Source of the DNA: Laspinema palackyanum D2c
GTDB lineage: Bacteria > Cyanobacteriota > Cyanobacteriia > Cyanobacteriales > Laspinemataceae
Direction: 5' to 3'
DNA: 64,000 nucleotides
Assembly: GCF_025370875.1 (NCBI RefSeq)
Contig: NZ_JAMXFD010000010.1
Span: 1 to 64,000, forward strand
Shown here: piece by piece, positions 15,517-24,971 of the stretch
Position numbering within the stretch: position 1 is the first letter of the stretch
Layout of the letters: every line of letters begins with the position of its first letter
The notes under the pieces: generated by a model
What the model was told of the DNA's origin: nothing
Databases searched by the model: none
Seen by the model: only the letters and a program-made list of their open reading frames with translations
Position numbers and translations under genes: made by a program

Positions 15517-18468
15517 TTAGCTTAAATCCGGTTCAGTTTCAACTTGCTTTTTCTGACGCGATCGCAATGCTGTTGCTGCTTTGAGGATTTTCAAGCGATA
15601 GGGGTCAGCATCTTTGCGCCAAAATACGGTATTTCCCCGAATCTCGGCACAATTTTCTTCTAACCGTTTTTGCCAACTTTTAAGGGTTTTAATCTCCCAG
15701 GGTCGGTCTAGCAATCCCCGATTTTCTTCCTGATGGGTCAGTTTAACCAGTTTTTCATACTGGGGATAGTCCGGAGTGACACAGGCATCTTTGCGATGGA
15801 GAATAGGGGGATTATCATCTTTGTCATAGTCTCGATAAATCACCCGCAAATCGATTAAGTCAATATCCATCCGGGTATGTAAGCGGGGATGGGTTTCTTT
15901 GTCAAAATTGGGGTAAAATAAATAAGATATTCTCGGCTTTTTCAGGCTAAACTTAATTAAAGTGGCCTCATCCATCCGGCCAATTGCCCGACTCACGACC
16001 CCTTCATAAATTCTCAGTAAGGGTTCGAGGGTTTCTAAGGCGGAAACATGAACGGTGAAACTATTAGGTTTGAGCAATCCCACGGAACTATTTTTACAGC
16101 TACTTGCCACTAATTGAATATCATTTAAACTAAAAACCAGTTGTTCTGCCATAATACAGGCAGTCCGATAGGAGGGAAAGAGTGCTTTAATATCATTTTG
16201 AATTTCTAAGGGTAAATGAGACAGTTGGACTCGTTTTAACAAGTTAGTAACAGCAATATAAGTCAGGAGGTCTTTGCGGCGTTTTTCGGTGATTGCCTCC
16301 CATTCTTCCGGGTGAGTGAACTCCATAATCACTTTAAAGGCGCGGCGCAAATTGCCAAATTCGGCGATAATTTGCGGTTCTTGGGGGAGTTCTCCGGGAA
16401 CTGGCAGTCTGCCGCGATCGCTGGCAAATTCCATGAGTGGCGTCAGGATTTCCCGATACTCATCAAAACTTTTCAGCAGTTTAGGCACCGTCGTCCGACT
16501 GCGGAACCGATACGCCTGAATCCGTTGTGCCAGTTGTTGGTCCCGAAAGACGAAATAAATCCCCAACGCCACAGGAATTGCTTCCACTTGGAGCACAGTT
16601 TCGATATACTGTTTCAGTTCTTCCTGTTCATAATATTTCTGAAAAGTATGGCGGCGCGTAATTACTCCATCTCCATAGGCAACTTGACCAGAATTGCGGT
16701 CATCCACTAACACTAAAGATGCAACAATTAACACTTTTTGGGTCAATTCCCAGGATTGAATCAGCGCTTGTCGGCGTTCTTCTAAATCTTCAATTACATT
16801 AATGATATAACCCAAATTTACCACATCTGCCGGAGTCCGAGGTGTATCTGGAGAATAATACGGGTCCCAACCACTACTCGGAAATCCTTGTTCGGCAATG
16901 CGTTTAATATCTCCCCCATGACCACATCCATAATCAAAAAAGGTCGTTCCTTCAGTAAAAAATCCCGCTTCTAATCCTAATCGCATGGGACGGGATATGG
17001 CATTTCTGACAATTGCAGCGCGATGGCGTTCGATTTTGGGGGTGGTTTTTAGGGTTTTATTTGTTGTTTTTGGTTCTGATGTGACAATCACCGTATGTCC
17101 CTGAATTTCGACCCCAGCATCGGCCAAATGTTCTAACCATCCATTGCGCGTTCCAATCCCCCGAGACTTTTTTAATAGTCCTAATTTTTCTTCTGCTTGG
17201 GTGAGGTTTTCAAACAGTTCATACAGCGGATAATCTGGGGTGACAAAGGTTTCTTTACGGTGGAGAACGGGAGGATTATCTGCTTGGCGATAGTCTCGAT
17301 AGCGAATTCGACCTTCGGGGAAATGAATCTGTAGACTTGCCTCTAATGCCGGATGTGGGTCAGTGTCAAATTCGGGATAAAATAAATAAGAAATAATCGG
17401 TTTATCAAGGTTGAATTTAATTAAGGTTGCGCCATCGACTCGTCCCAAATGACGACGGACAACTGCTTCGTATAAACGCAGGATTGGGTCTAAAGATTCT
17501 AGTGCCCAAGCATGAATATACAATGCACCGGGTAGCTTTTTCCCGAGGGGACTATTTTGGGAAGCGGTGGCGACTCCATCCGGTGATTCTAATTGGGATA
17601 ACAAGTTTTGCGCCGCTTGTTTTGCGTTATTCCAATTCCCAAATAAGGCGCGAAAATTAGCTGCAATTTGCGGGGAAAATTCCGAGAAGGAGGGAACGCG
17701 CTGTTTCTCCCAAATTAGACTTGCTAGATAAATTAAGGCATCTTGACGGCATTTTTCCTGAATTTGCTGCCAAATTTCCTCGGAGGTTGCTGCTTGAATG
17801 TGATGGAATGCTTGTTCTAAACTGCCAAATTCTCGGATAATTGCTTTGGCGGTGGATAACTCCTTAATCTGGGGTAACCGTCCCCAGTCCCCGATAAACT
17901 CCATCAACGGGGTGAGGATTTCTTCCTGTTCAATTAATGCAGTAGCATCCGGGTTGAGGGGAGGAATTATTGAGCGCGATCGCCCTAAATTGAAGTGATA
18001 AATTTGAGCATCTGCCGGATTGCGAAAGATGAAATAAACCCCCAATCCTGCTGGGGTTGCCTCGACGGATAAGATGCGTTCTAGTTCAGTTTTAAGTTCT
18101 ACTTGTTCATAATAGGTCTGAACCGAATTTATGGGAATTACGCCCTCTTTCCCATAAGCAATTTTTCCTCGATTGACTTCGGAAACGGTGACTGAGGCAG
18201 CGATAATTAAAACATTTTCGGTCAATTTCCAGGCATCCTGCAAGACATCCTCACGTTCTTCCGGGGACTGGATTATATTGAGGATATCGGCAAGATAAAC
18301 AACATCCGCAGGATGGTGATTGGCATCTCCCCCATAGTCCAAAAACGTGGTTTCAGCAGTCAGAATTCCCGCTTCTCCGGCGAGACGCAGGGGACGGGGG
18401 AGATGGCGGTGAACCGATGCCAAACGGTCTAGTTTAGTTGGGGGTAGCGGCAAACTGGATTTATCCAT
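15517..18468 (-). CDS. DNA phosphorothioation-associated putative methyltransferase, tandem two-copy form
   Basis: About 983 residues from ATG at 18468; an in-frame TTG at 18522 would add 18 residues without support. It consists of two copies of one domain of about 490 residues. Both share RPLRLGxEAG, a block ending in a Tyr-Tyr-Glu-Gln motif, VEATPxxLGxYFIFR, a Leu/Pro-rich EILTPLMEF block, and a terminal NPPxLHRKxxxVTPDYP. The second copy has a normal SAM-binding-like segment, TFFDYGCGHGGDIKRIAE followed by GWDPYYSP. In the first copy this is collapsed to TFLDYGGDANHHPADVV, lacking the CGxGxD loop and the following strand. Only the C-terminal copy therefore looks able to bind SAM. The family is named for its recurrence in dnd loci; substrate unknown. 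Confidence 0.82.
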   Translation of the reverse strand: MDKSSLPLPPTKLDRLASVHRHLPRPLRLAGEAGILTAETTFLDYGGDANHHPADVVYLADILNIIQSPEEREDVLQDAWKLTENVLIIAASVTVSEVNRGKIAYGKEGVIPINSVQTYYEQVELKTELERILSVEATPAGLGVYFIFRNPADAQIYHFNLGRSRSIIPPLNPDATALIEQEEILTPLMEFIGDWGRLPQIKELSTAKAIIREFGSLEQAFHHIQAATSEEIWQQIQEKCRQDALIYLASLIWEKQRVPSFSEFSPQIAANFRALFGNWNNAKQAAQNLLSQLESPDGVATASQNSPLGKKLPGALYIHAWALESLDPILRLYEAVVRRHLGRVDGATLIKFNLDKPIISYLFYPEFDTDPHPALEASLQIHFPEGRIRYRDYRQADNPPVLHRKETFVTPDYPLYELFENLTQAEEKLGLLKKSRGIGTRNGWLEHLADAGVEIQGHTVIVTSEPKTTNKTLKTTPKIERHRAAIVRNAISRPMRLGLEAGFFTEGTTFFDYGCGHGGDIKRIAEQGFPSSGWDPYYSPDTPRTPADVVNLGYIINVIEDLEERRQALIQSWELTQKVLIVASLVLVDDRNSGQVAYGDGVITRRHTFQKYYEQEELKQYIETVLQVEAIPVALGIYFVFRDQQLAQRIQAYRFRSRTTVPKLLKSFDEYREILTPLMEFASDRGRLPVPGELPQEPQIIAEFGNLRRAFKVIMEFTHPEEWEAITEKRRKDLLTYIAVTNLLKRVQLSHLPLEIQNDIKALFPSYRTACIMAEQLVFSLNDIQLVASSCKNSSVGLLKPNSFTVHVSALETLEPLLRIYEGVVSRAIGRMDEATLIKFSLKKPRISYLFYPNFDKETHPRLHTRMDIDLIDLRVIYRDYDKDDNPPILHRKDACVTPDYPQYEKLVKLTHQEENRGLLDRPWEIKTLKSWQKRLEENCAEIRGNTVFWRKDADPYRLKILKAATALRSRQKKQVETEPDLS

Positions 18469-18586
18469 AAGATTGGAGGTGTAACTCAGCAGCGATCGTG
18501 ACCCACCTTTTTCATACCACAAAACGGCTGCCGCCAGTCTAAATTTTTATTGCCGCTACCCCGTCACGGCAGAAACCGATGGAGAA

Positions 18587-19114
18587 TTATGCGCTAAATT
18601 TACTGCGGATCTCTTCGATTCGTTTGCGGTTTACCCCTAAATCAGACTGTCCTAACCGCGACGCCGATCGCACTTGAATGACATCGGACTTGCGATCAAG
18701 AAAAAATTCCACATCATCGACATATCCCATCAAAGAACTGGTAAACTCAGCATACAGATAATGAGCATCAGATTTAATTACCTTGGCATTCTCTGTTTCT
18801 TCGATAATCTCCTTGAGATGAGTAAATGCTCTTTTGGCCGAAGATTCATATCGTAACGGTTCAATCTTATGCTTTTTATCCGTTTCTTCCGCTTGAGAAG
18901 AGACACAATTGGGAGAAGTTGGACAAGGAGATAATTTTCCCATGCTGACGCCTAAGTTATCAGGACGTTCTCCCGAAAAGGAGAACAGACTGGCGATCGC
19001 ATTTGGGGAAATTTCAGCAGCGAATGCCGCCGGAGTTGGACCCAAATAACACAAGAGTGCCAAGGTGACCGAAAAACACAGAGTGAGAACTTTGACAGGA
19101 GATAACTTGTACAT
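18587..19114 (-). CDS. DUF1499 domain protein, exported
   Basis: A 175-residue protein with a signal peptide (core LTLCFSVTLALLCYLG, likely cleavage after AAFAA near residue 33). The mature domain has the DUF1499 signature: LSPCPTSPNCVSSQA near 61-75, AKVIKSDAHYLYAEFTSSLMGYVDDVEFFLD in the middle, and the closing VRSASRLGQSDLGVNRKRIEEI. The biochemical role of DUF1499 proteins is not known. It sits between the methyltransferase-like gene and dndE on the same strand but reads as a housekeeping exported protein rather than a Dnd component. Confidence 0.88.
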   Translation of the reverse strand: MYKLSPVKVLTLCFSVTLALLCYLGPTPAAFAAEISPNAIASLFSFSGERPDNLGVSMGKLSPCPTSPNCVSSQAEETDKKHKIEPLRYESSAKRAFTHLKEIIEETENAKVIKSDAHYLYAEFTSSLMGYVDDVEFFLDRKSDVIQVRSASRLGQSDLGVNRKRIEEIRSKFSA

Positions 19115-19172
19115 AAATCACCGTTTGATGTAAAATGCTCTTCTCATTCTAGCGGCAAAGGCAACTACTGGT

Positions 19173-19592
19173 TCACCGTTTCCCCTTTGATTCTTTCTCC
19201 GTTGTCTGACTCGCCACTGCCACATCAATTAAATGCTCAATTTTCTTGATATTCGGGTCCCCTGCCAGATACCCAATTCCGCGATGCAGATGCAAGCGAA
19301 ACTGTGTTGCCAAAGTCTCTTTATCCGTCCCCAATCCATCTTGGTGGCAGCGTTGTTTCAAGGCCAAAATTAAAATATCTGACATTTCCCCCCCAAAGAC
19401 TCGCCAACTCATTTCGACGTTACTATCTGCCGGAATTGGAACCGGAGATGGGGTAGAATTTTCCGACAAAGACTTACAAAATGCCCAACGGCATAAAATA
19501 TTCCATTGGTCAATTTTAGTATAACGCTTGAGTTTGCTGAGTTGTTCTTTTGCAGTTTGAGAGAGTTTAATTCGGTCGAGGGGTGGTTCCAT
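19173..19592 (-). CDS. dndE: DNA phosphorothioation protein DndE
   Basis: This 139-residue protein matches DndE, the small subunit of the DNA sulfur-modification complex. Landmarks are the N-terminal RIKLSQTAKEQLSKLKRYTKI, WNILCRWAFCKSL, and the family hallmark LHRGIGYLAGD near residues 103-113. Known DndE proteins form tetramers that bind nicked duplex DNA and act with DndC and DndD to insert sulfur. The Lys/Glu-rich tail (EKESKGKR) is slightly longer than usual. It is the last of three collinear dnd genes (C, D, E), 151 bases after dndD, with a C-tract/G-tract hairpin between them. Confidence 0.92.
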   Translation of the reverse strand: MEPPLDRIKLSQTAKEQLSKLKRYTKIDQWNILCRWAFCKSLSENSTPSPVPIPADSNVEMSWRVFGGEMSDILILALKQRCHQDGLGTDKETLATQFRLHLHRGIGYLAGDPNIKKIEHLIDVAVASQTTEKESKGKR

Positions 19593-19685
19593 TGATGGTG
19601 TAAAAATAAAGGTGGATAAACCCGACGTGGGTTAAGAATAGAGGTGTGGGGTAATTTAATAAACCTCTTGCAAAATTCTTTAAAG

Positions 19686-19704
19686 CCCCCCTTCTTAAGG
19701 GGGG
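19686..19704. repeat. CCCCCCTT/AAGGGGGG hairpin between dndD and dndE
   Basis: CCCCCCTT (19686-19693) pairs with AAGGGGGG (19697-19704) over a 3-nt loop, followed by TTGGGGGGAT. A matching hairpin lies between dndC and dndD at 21797-21817. The element is of a common cyanobacterial repeat type; within the operon it could reduce readthrough or affect mRNA stability. Confidence 0.65.
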
Positions 19705-19743
19705 TTGGGGGGATCCCTCCGTTATTTGCCAGAGTTTTATAGT

Positions 19744-21726
19744 TTACCAGAAATAGCCCTTTTCTACAACAGTTTTTCGGGTTGCGGGTTGATATTTGAG
19801 GAGGTAGCTATTGGCGATCGCCTCCTGTTCTACAAGGTGCTCATACTCAGTCTTGCTAATTTCCGTATCCGTAGATAGCAGAATCACCTGATGAGATGCC
19901 GAGGGAAAATAGCGTTCAATTAAATTATTCCGATGGGAAGAATCCAACCGTCCCAATGGGGTATCGATCGCCACTGGTAGATGCCGTCCCGACACTCGCG
20001 CCAATCCCCACAAAAAGGCGATCGCCAACAACTGCTTTTCCCCTGCCGAAAGACGATGTTTCGGCACAGGTTGACCCTCGGGGTTGTACAGGGACAATCC
20101 AAAACTTTGCTTATCAATCGCAATCCGATGGACTAAATCCACTTTATGTAACAGATAGCGGAAACAGTCCGTTACCTCCACCTCTAACTTATTTAACTTC
20201 CGCAGGGTCAACCGTTCCTTAAACAATTTCAGGGTTTCCTGAACCTTCTTCGATGACTCAATAATATGCTCATCATTTTGGCGTTCAATACTCCTTTCAC
20301 TGTACACCGCCAGTTCCTTCTTGAACCCCTCAATATCTTTCCCTAACTTATCGCATCGCTGCTGACCATTATTATAGTCCGCTTGAGCTTTCACCACTGC
20401 CGCTTGTGCGGCCTTCAATGCCGCATCCAGTTGTTCATAAATCTCTGGAGAAGGTGCCGATGCCAGTTGTCGTTCATTGAAGGTAATTTCCATCTCCAAT
20501 GCTTCCAAAGACTGCAACTTTTCCTCCGCCAACTTCACCTGACTTGGCAGTTCATGACGCAACACATTCGCCAACAAAGACAAGGTTTCTTCATCCGCTG
20601 ATAACCAGAAATCCTCTTCCGAACCAATTTCCCTATCAAGCGCCTCATCCTCTTGTTCCAGGAAGAACTTAACCTTATCCAACTGCTGCGGTTTCAGCTT
20701 CAATTTGTCCAGATATTCTACCAGACGACTGCTGCGTTCCTTCACCACATCCCGCGCAATTTTGGCCTGAAGAGATTTCGCCTCCCTTTCCCCTTGAACC
20801 TGCACATCATTCAGCAACGGTTGAATTAAAACCAGGGGTAAACTCCCCCCAGCTAATTCTCCCAAAGACTCGCGCATCTGTTCCAGACTTCCCTCTAAAC
20901 TGCGCTTTTCCTTTTCCAGTTGAGTCCGTTCCGCCGCAATTTTCCCCCCTTCCGAAATAAACTTATCCCAAGCATCCCGCTGCCGTTCATGCGCCTGTTC
21001 TAACTTATTTTGCAATCCCCCTAACTCTTGTTTGGCCTTATCCAATTCATCGTTAGATGTTGATAACTTTTGTTCAATTTCTTCCAAACTCGCCAACTGC
21101 TTTGCACTCGCCAACTTCTTCTGCTTTCGCCGGACCAAAATATCCAAATCTATGGATAACCGTTCCGCCAACTCCAACCCCAATAAAGATTGAATCGCAT
21201 CCACCACCACCGGAGGCGGCGTTTCCTGTTCCGCCAACTCCTTCACCTGTTCCCCATCAAACAGAAACAGATTAGAAATCCCCAACGGCAACAAATTCTC
21301 GATATATTCATCCCAAATATTCGTCAAATCCGTTCGCGGCCAATCTCCTTCCAAAATCCCTAAAGTATCCTTACCATCCTTGGGATTTGCTTCCCAATAG
21401 CGCACAATCCGCAACTCCACCGCCGCATCATTTTCAAAATGCTCAAACACCAACTCAATCCGAGTTTTTTCCACCGGATCCGAATCCCGAGTCACACATT
21501 GAGTCAGGAAATCACTATAATTCAAATTGCCTCGGGTCGAACATTGAGCGCGAGGACCATAAAGTGCCAACCGAATGGCATCCATCAGGGTCGTTTTCCC
21601 CCCACCATTCATCCCCCCAAACAGGATAATCGGACGAGTCTCCCCATGAATTTGGGGACGTAAATCAATCACTTGTCGTCCCATATAAGGACCAAAGTTT
21701 TGCAGAACCAGTTCAATAAAAATCAC
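19744..21726 (-). CDS. dndD: DNA sulfur modification protein DndD (SMC-like ATPase)
   Basis: This 660-residue SMC/Rad50-like ATPase is the canonical DndD of the locus. The Walker A is GGMNGGGKTT (37-46), long coiled-coil arms occupy about 190-500, the ABC signature is HRLSAGEKQLLAIAF and the Walker B is LPVAIDTPLGRLDSSHR. No CxxC zinc hook is visible at the coiled-coil apex. DndD supplies ATPase activity, thought to open or nick DNA for sulfur insertion by DndC. It opens with GTG at 21726 and lies 110 bases downstream of dndC on the same strand, directly upstream of dndE. Confidence 0.92.
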   Translation of the reverse strand: MIFIELVLQNFGPYMGRQVIDLRPQIHGETRPIILFGGMNGGGKTTLMDAIRLALYGPRAQCSTRGNLNYSDFLTQCVTRDSDPVEKTRIELVFEHFENDAAVELRIVRYWEANPKDGKDTLGILEGDWPRTDLTNIWDEYIENLLPLGISNLFLFDGEQVKELAEQETPPPVVVDAIQSLLGLELAERLSIDLDILVRRKQKKLASAKQLASLEEIEQKLSTSNDELDKAKQELGGLQNKLEQAHERQRDAWDKFISEGGKIAAERTQLEKEKRSLEGSLEQMRESLGELAGGSLPLVLIQPLLNDVQVQGEREAKSLQAKIARDVVKERSSRLVEYLDKLKLKPQQLDKVKFFLEQEDEALDREIGSEEDFWLSADEETLSLLANVLRHELPSQVKLAEEKLQSLEALEMEITFNERQLASAPSPEIYEQLDAALKAAQAAVVKAQADYNNGQQRCDKLGKDIEGFKKELAVYSERSIERQNDEHIIESSKKVQETLKLFKERLTLRKLNKLEVEVTDCFRYLLHKVDLVHRIAIDKQSFGLSLYNPEGQPVPKHRLSAGEKQLLAIAFLWGLARVSGRHLPVAIDTPLGRLDSSHRNNLIERYFPSASHQVILLSTDTEISKTEYEHLVEQEAIANSYLLKYQPATRKTVVEKGYFW

Positions 21727-21796
21727 GATACAGTCAAGGTAATAAAGTCAACAGTAACCAGAATTCCAATCCCCCCTACTAGGCAGAATTCCAATC

Positions 21797-21817
21797 CCCC
21801 CCCTTAGCAAGGGGGGG
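21797..21817. repeat. C7TT/AAG7 hairpin between dndC and dndD
   Basis: Nine-base arms (21797-21805 and 21809-21817) surround AGC. The hairpin is preceded by a twice-repeated AGAATTCCAATCCCCCC (about 21759 and 21785) and followed by a further G7 run. It lies immediately after the dndC stop at 21837 in the direction of transcription. Confidence 0.65.
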
Positions 21818-21836
21818 TTAGGGGGGGTCTCTTCAA

Positions 21837-23462
21837 TTAATCCTCTACATCATCATCAGCATCGAGAGTTGGATATTTCATCGTCCCCCAACTTAACTGT
21901 TTAACCCCAGCAACATCCTCATCAGTCCCCAAGGGTTTCATATCCCGATTTTTAAGCTGTTTAATCGCATAAACATCCCCTTCCTTAGCAGCAGTTTTTA
22001 AGTCCCGCTTGTAATGAGCATTTTCAATTGCTTCTGCCTGCGATCGCGAACTACTTTCAAAGCATTTCTCTAACGCATCATACACCCCCGTCCGTCGGGA
22101 TTTTGTATGATACTGATACTCCGTCCCAATCAATTTAGACATCAATTCCAAGTGCATCGTATCCGGGTTGCAGATTTCATGCAAAACCTCCCACTCATCA
22201 CTTCCCCACAACTGATTCCCAGCGCCAGGACGAGGGTCCTCAAACACTTCCCCGGTTACTTCTTCATAAATCTTAGGCAAGCTATCGTCAAATTCATGCT
22301 TCTCTTCCAGCCAAATTCTCCGAATTTCGCTGAGTTCTTCTAAAGTAATCAGGGTGATATCCTGCATATCTTCAGGACCATTTTTTCGGATTCCCGTTTG
22401 AGCCGATAGAACTTTTCTCAGCCAATGCTCCCGCCATTTTTTAAGGTAAGGTCCAGGAATAGGCACTACCGTCATTTCCCCCTCATTGTTGCGCTCAAAG
22501 AGTTCAACTTTCCCATAAATACGACGGAAGTCTCGTTTATCATGGTCTTCATGAATATCTAATTCATTACGAATTTCCAACAATGGCATCATCCATTCTT
22601 TTTCATCATCATTTTGGATCATGGCTTGCATGGATTTATCTTGATTGACAAGAGTACAAACCCAGCAACCAAAGCGAGAATCCCCACAACTTGGGGTAGA
22701 GGTATCAACAACGAGGGGACATTCATTGTCTGCTGTTGCACCCCGATACATAGTAAATAAATCTTTGTTACTTTGTCCCCAGGGATTTGACCACTGATTC
22801 AAATAAAGCCATACCTCATCATTGCGCCAGTCTTCGATAGGAGTATAGACTAAAGAATTAATCAGACTTGATCTAGGACTTAGGCGATCGCGCACCCTTT
22901 TTTCTTCGTGTTTTTGCATGGTTGCCGAACGGCTGACGCTTTCAGCCTTCCGCATACCTAAAACAAGAATGACTTCTCCATTGTCCCTAACCATGCTACG
23001 AATGAAGTTGTTAGCTGGCTGAATTTTTAAACGATCTGTACACCATCGAAAACGGGAACGAGGTGCTGGATAACCTTTTCCAATTAAACAGACCCAGAAT
23101 GTATCTTTAACTTTTGGGTGAAGCAAATTTGGCTCAAATGGCATTTGTTGTTCCATAGCTGCTTCTTTCATCCGGTCCAGCGATTTGCGAACCCATGTGG
23201 CAACAATTGGATTTTCGACCAGAGTATCGGTCGTAATTACATGAATAGTTTTGGTTCGCTTTTCCATTGGAAGTTGAGCGACTGCATTCCAGATTAACTG
23301 TAATGTTGCCGTGCTGTCTTTCCCCCCTGAATATCCCACAATCCAGGGAACTTCATCTAAACAATATAAAGATTGAACTTCTTGGGTTAGTTTTTCTATG
23401 TCCTCGACTAATTCATCCACACTGCGAGGTGGGAATAATGACATTTGCGATTGTTCTGACAT
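21837..23462 (-). CDS. dndC: DNA phosphorothioation system sulfurtransferase DndC
   Basis: A 541-residue PP-loop ATP pyrophosphatase of the PAPS-reductase type, clearly DndC. The PP-loop is SGGKDS at residues 45-50 (GYSGGKDSTATLQLIW). Four cysteines, C248, C259, C266 and C269, in ECP...SCGDSRFGCWVC fit the iron-sulfur cluster known for DndC, which carries sulfur to the DNA backbone. ATG at 23462 is preceded by AGGAG about 11 bases away. It heads a dndC-dndD-dndE run. Upstream, dndB lies on the same strand but is separated by an opposite-strand DGQHR gene, so the usual dndBCDE order is interrupted. No dndA desulfurase lies nearby. Confidence 0.95.
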   Translation of the reverse strand: MSEQSQMSLFPPRSVDELVEDIEKLTQEVQSLYCLDEVPWIVGYSGGKDSTATLQLIWNAVAQLPMEKRTKTIHVITTDTLVENPIVATWVRKSLDRMKEAAMEQQMPFEPNLLHPKVKDTFWVCLIGKGYPAPRSRFRWCTDRLKIQPANNFIRSMVRDNGEVILVLGMRKAESVSRSATMQKHEEKRVRDRLSPRSSLINSLVYTPIEDWRNDEVWLYLNQWSNPWGQSNKDLFTMYRGATADNECPLVVDTSTPSCGDSRFGCWVCTLVNQDKSMQAMIQNDDEKEWMMPLLEIRNELDIHEDHDKRDFRRIYGKVELFERNNEGEMTVVPIPGPYLKKWREHWLRKVLSAQTGIRKNGPEDMQDITLITLEELSEIRRIWLEEKHEFDDSLPKIYEEVTGEVFEDPRPGAGNQLWGSDEWEVLHEICNPDTMHLELMSKLIGTEYQYHTKSRRTGVYDALEKCFESSSRSQAEAIENAHYKRDLKTAAKEGDVYAIKQLKNRDMKPLGTDEDVAGVKQLSWGTMKYPTLDADDDVED

Positions 23463-23586
23463 TTGATGAAGACTCCTTGCTATCTTGCTAAATTTAGTGA
23501 TCTATGGTAAAATTGAAAACATTTTTAATTTAAGAGGTAAAAGGGCATCCTCAATTTTTGACTTTTTTTACATATTTTATTCATGC

Positions 23587-23613
23587 TTTACACCCTCTAG
23601 TTACTTTTATAAT
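23587..23613 (+). promoter_or_regulatory. Candidate promoter for the opposite-strand DGQHR gene
   Basis: TTTACA (23587-23592) and a perfect TATAAT (23608-23613) are separated by 15 bases, a short but usable spacing. It lies in the divergent region between dndC and the DGQHR gene and points toward the latter, giving an expected 5' leader of about 115 bases to ATG 23736. Confidence 0.5.
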
Positions 23614-23735
23614 GAGTGAATAGACTTGTATTAATCTATCCGAGATGTCCCCTCCTGAATCGAGGTTACCAACTCGGGTGGATCGGTGTTCAATTCCTTA
23701 TCGGATGTCAGTTCTCCCTACTCTTACGATTTTAT

Positions 23736-24911
23736 ATGATGGACAACCACTTACCCGAGACAGAAACTTCCCCTCGCCTGGATCCGTTCCTTGAGCCCTA
23801 TTTCGCAAAACATCATCGCGAAAAGTGTTATCCCGGTCTGATTTTCCGCCAAGGGAAGCGCCAGATGGTGCAAATCAATGTCCCTGCCGATGATTTGCCG
23901 ACGCTTCTCCAAGCAAAACCCTCTAGTGATAACGACCCGGATTCGGGTAAAAATCGCCCAGAAGTTAAGGGTCATGCCGAGGAAATCAAAGAGTATATTC
24001 TGAAACGTGCCAGCAACGGTAAACCCTGGATTTTGGGAACCCTAACGGCAAATGTCGATCCCAGCAAGATTGAGATCATTGAATTGGGGAGAGGGATTTG
24101 CTTAGTAGTCATTCCTCGGGGAGTCAAATTAGATATTACAGATGGACAACATCGTAAAAGTGCCATCCAAGATTTAATTATCGGTGAATTTGGCGAGGTA
24201 ATTGGCGATAATGATTTCCCCATTACCCTGGTTTTAGAACCGGATTTTAACCAGTGCCAGACTGATTTTAGAGACATGGCGCAGACCAAGCAACTGGATA
24301 AATCACTGCTGTTGTCTTTTGGGGAATTTGAAGGTCGAGTCGGCATTACTAAACGAGTTGTCGATGAAGTTTTCATGTTTCGAGGGAAGACGGAAAAAAT
24401 CAAAAATTCTCCTGCTCTTAAAAAGAAGTTGATTTACACCAATAATTACATTATCAGAGCCGTAAGCTGTGCCTTCACTAACGACCCAAATAATGAATTA
24501 AGAGGATATGATGTAGATCGCGCATCAGATTCTTTAGTAAATACACTGAATGAGTTTTTTTCGGAATGTAGTCATACTCGACATATTTTTGAAACAAACC
24601 CTGAAGATTTGACGATTGAACAAGTAGCTGAATTTAGAGAGAACTGTGTCTTGGGAATAAGTGTAGGATTGGATATTCTTGGACGATTACTCTATTACAC
24701 CTACCACCCCAATAGTATGTCTTTTGAATCCAGCCAAGTATCACAAATAGCTCTACTAAATTGGTCAAGAGACAGTCATTTATGGAAAGACAATGTTGTG
24801 TTAATTGACCCCAAGCCTAAAAATCCAGCCAAACCCTACAAAATTTCTTATGTTTCTAGTGCTGTAAGAATTGCTGTAAATCGGGCAAAAACACATCTAG
24901 GATGGATGTAA
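23736..24911 (+). CDS. DGQHR-domain protein, DndB-like
   Basis: About 391 residues from ATG 23736; the frame is open back to a GTG at 23616, but that would put the start on the candidate promoter's transcription start. The hallmark DGQHR pentapeptide is at D136-R140 in LDITDGQHRKSAI, preceded by VIPRGVK and followed by ITLVLEPDFNQCQTDFRDMAQTKQLDKSL. Overall it matches DndB-family proteins, which bind DNA and regulate phosphorothioation. It differs strongly from the other two DGQHR proteins here. It lies on the strand opposite to dndB and dndC and between them, convergent with dndB over 60 bases. A second regulator or a DndB for a different modification are both possible. Confidence 0.82.
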   Translation: MMDNHLPETETSPRLDPFLEPYFAKHHREKCYPGLIFRQGKRQMVQINVPADDLPTLLQAKPSSDNDPDSGKNRPEVKGHAEEIKEYILKRASNGKPWILGTLTANVDPSKIEIIELGRGICLVVIPRGVKLDITDGQHRKSAIQDLIIGEFGEVIGDNDFPITLVLEPDFNQCQTDFRDMAQTKQLDKSLLLSFGEFEGRVGITKRVVDEVFMFRGKTEKIKNSPALKKKLIYTNNYIIRAVSCAFTNDPNNELRGYDVDRASDSLVNTLNEFFSECSHTRHIFETNPEDLTIEQVAEFRENCVLGISVGLDILGRLLYYTYHPNSMSFESSQVSQIALLNWSRDSHLWKDNVVLIDPKPKNPAKPYKISYVSSAVRIAVNRAKTHLGWM

Positions 24912-24927
24912 AGTGTGCCTTTAGCTA

Positions 24928-24968
24928 TTTTAGAGGGAGTCGATCGCCCTAAATTCTCCCTCCTAAAA
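24928..24968. terminator. Bidirectional terminator between convergent DGQHR genes
   Basis: TTTTAGAGGGAG (24928-24939) pairs with CTCCCTCCTAAAA (24956-24968) with a one-base bulge. A-rich and T-rich flanks give a U-run in both directions. It fills the gap between the plus-strand stop at 24911 and the dndB stop at 24972. Confidence 0.7.
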
Positions 24969-24971
24969 CTT

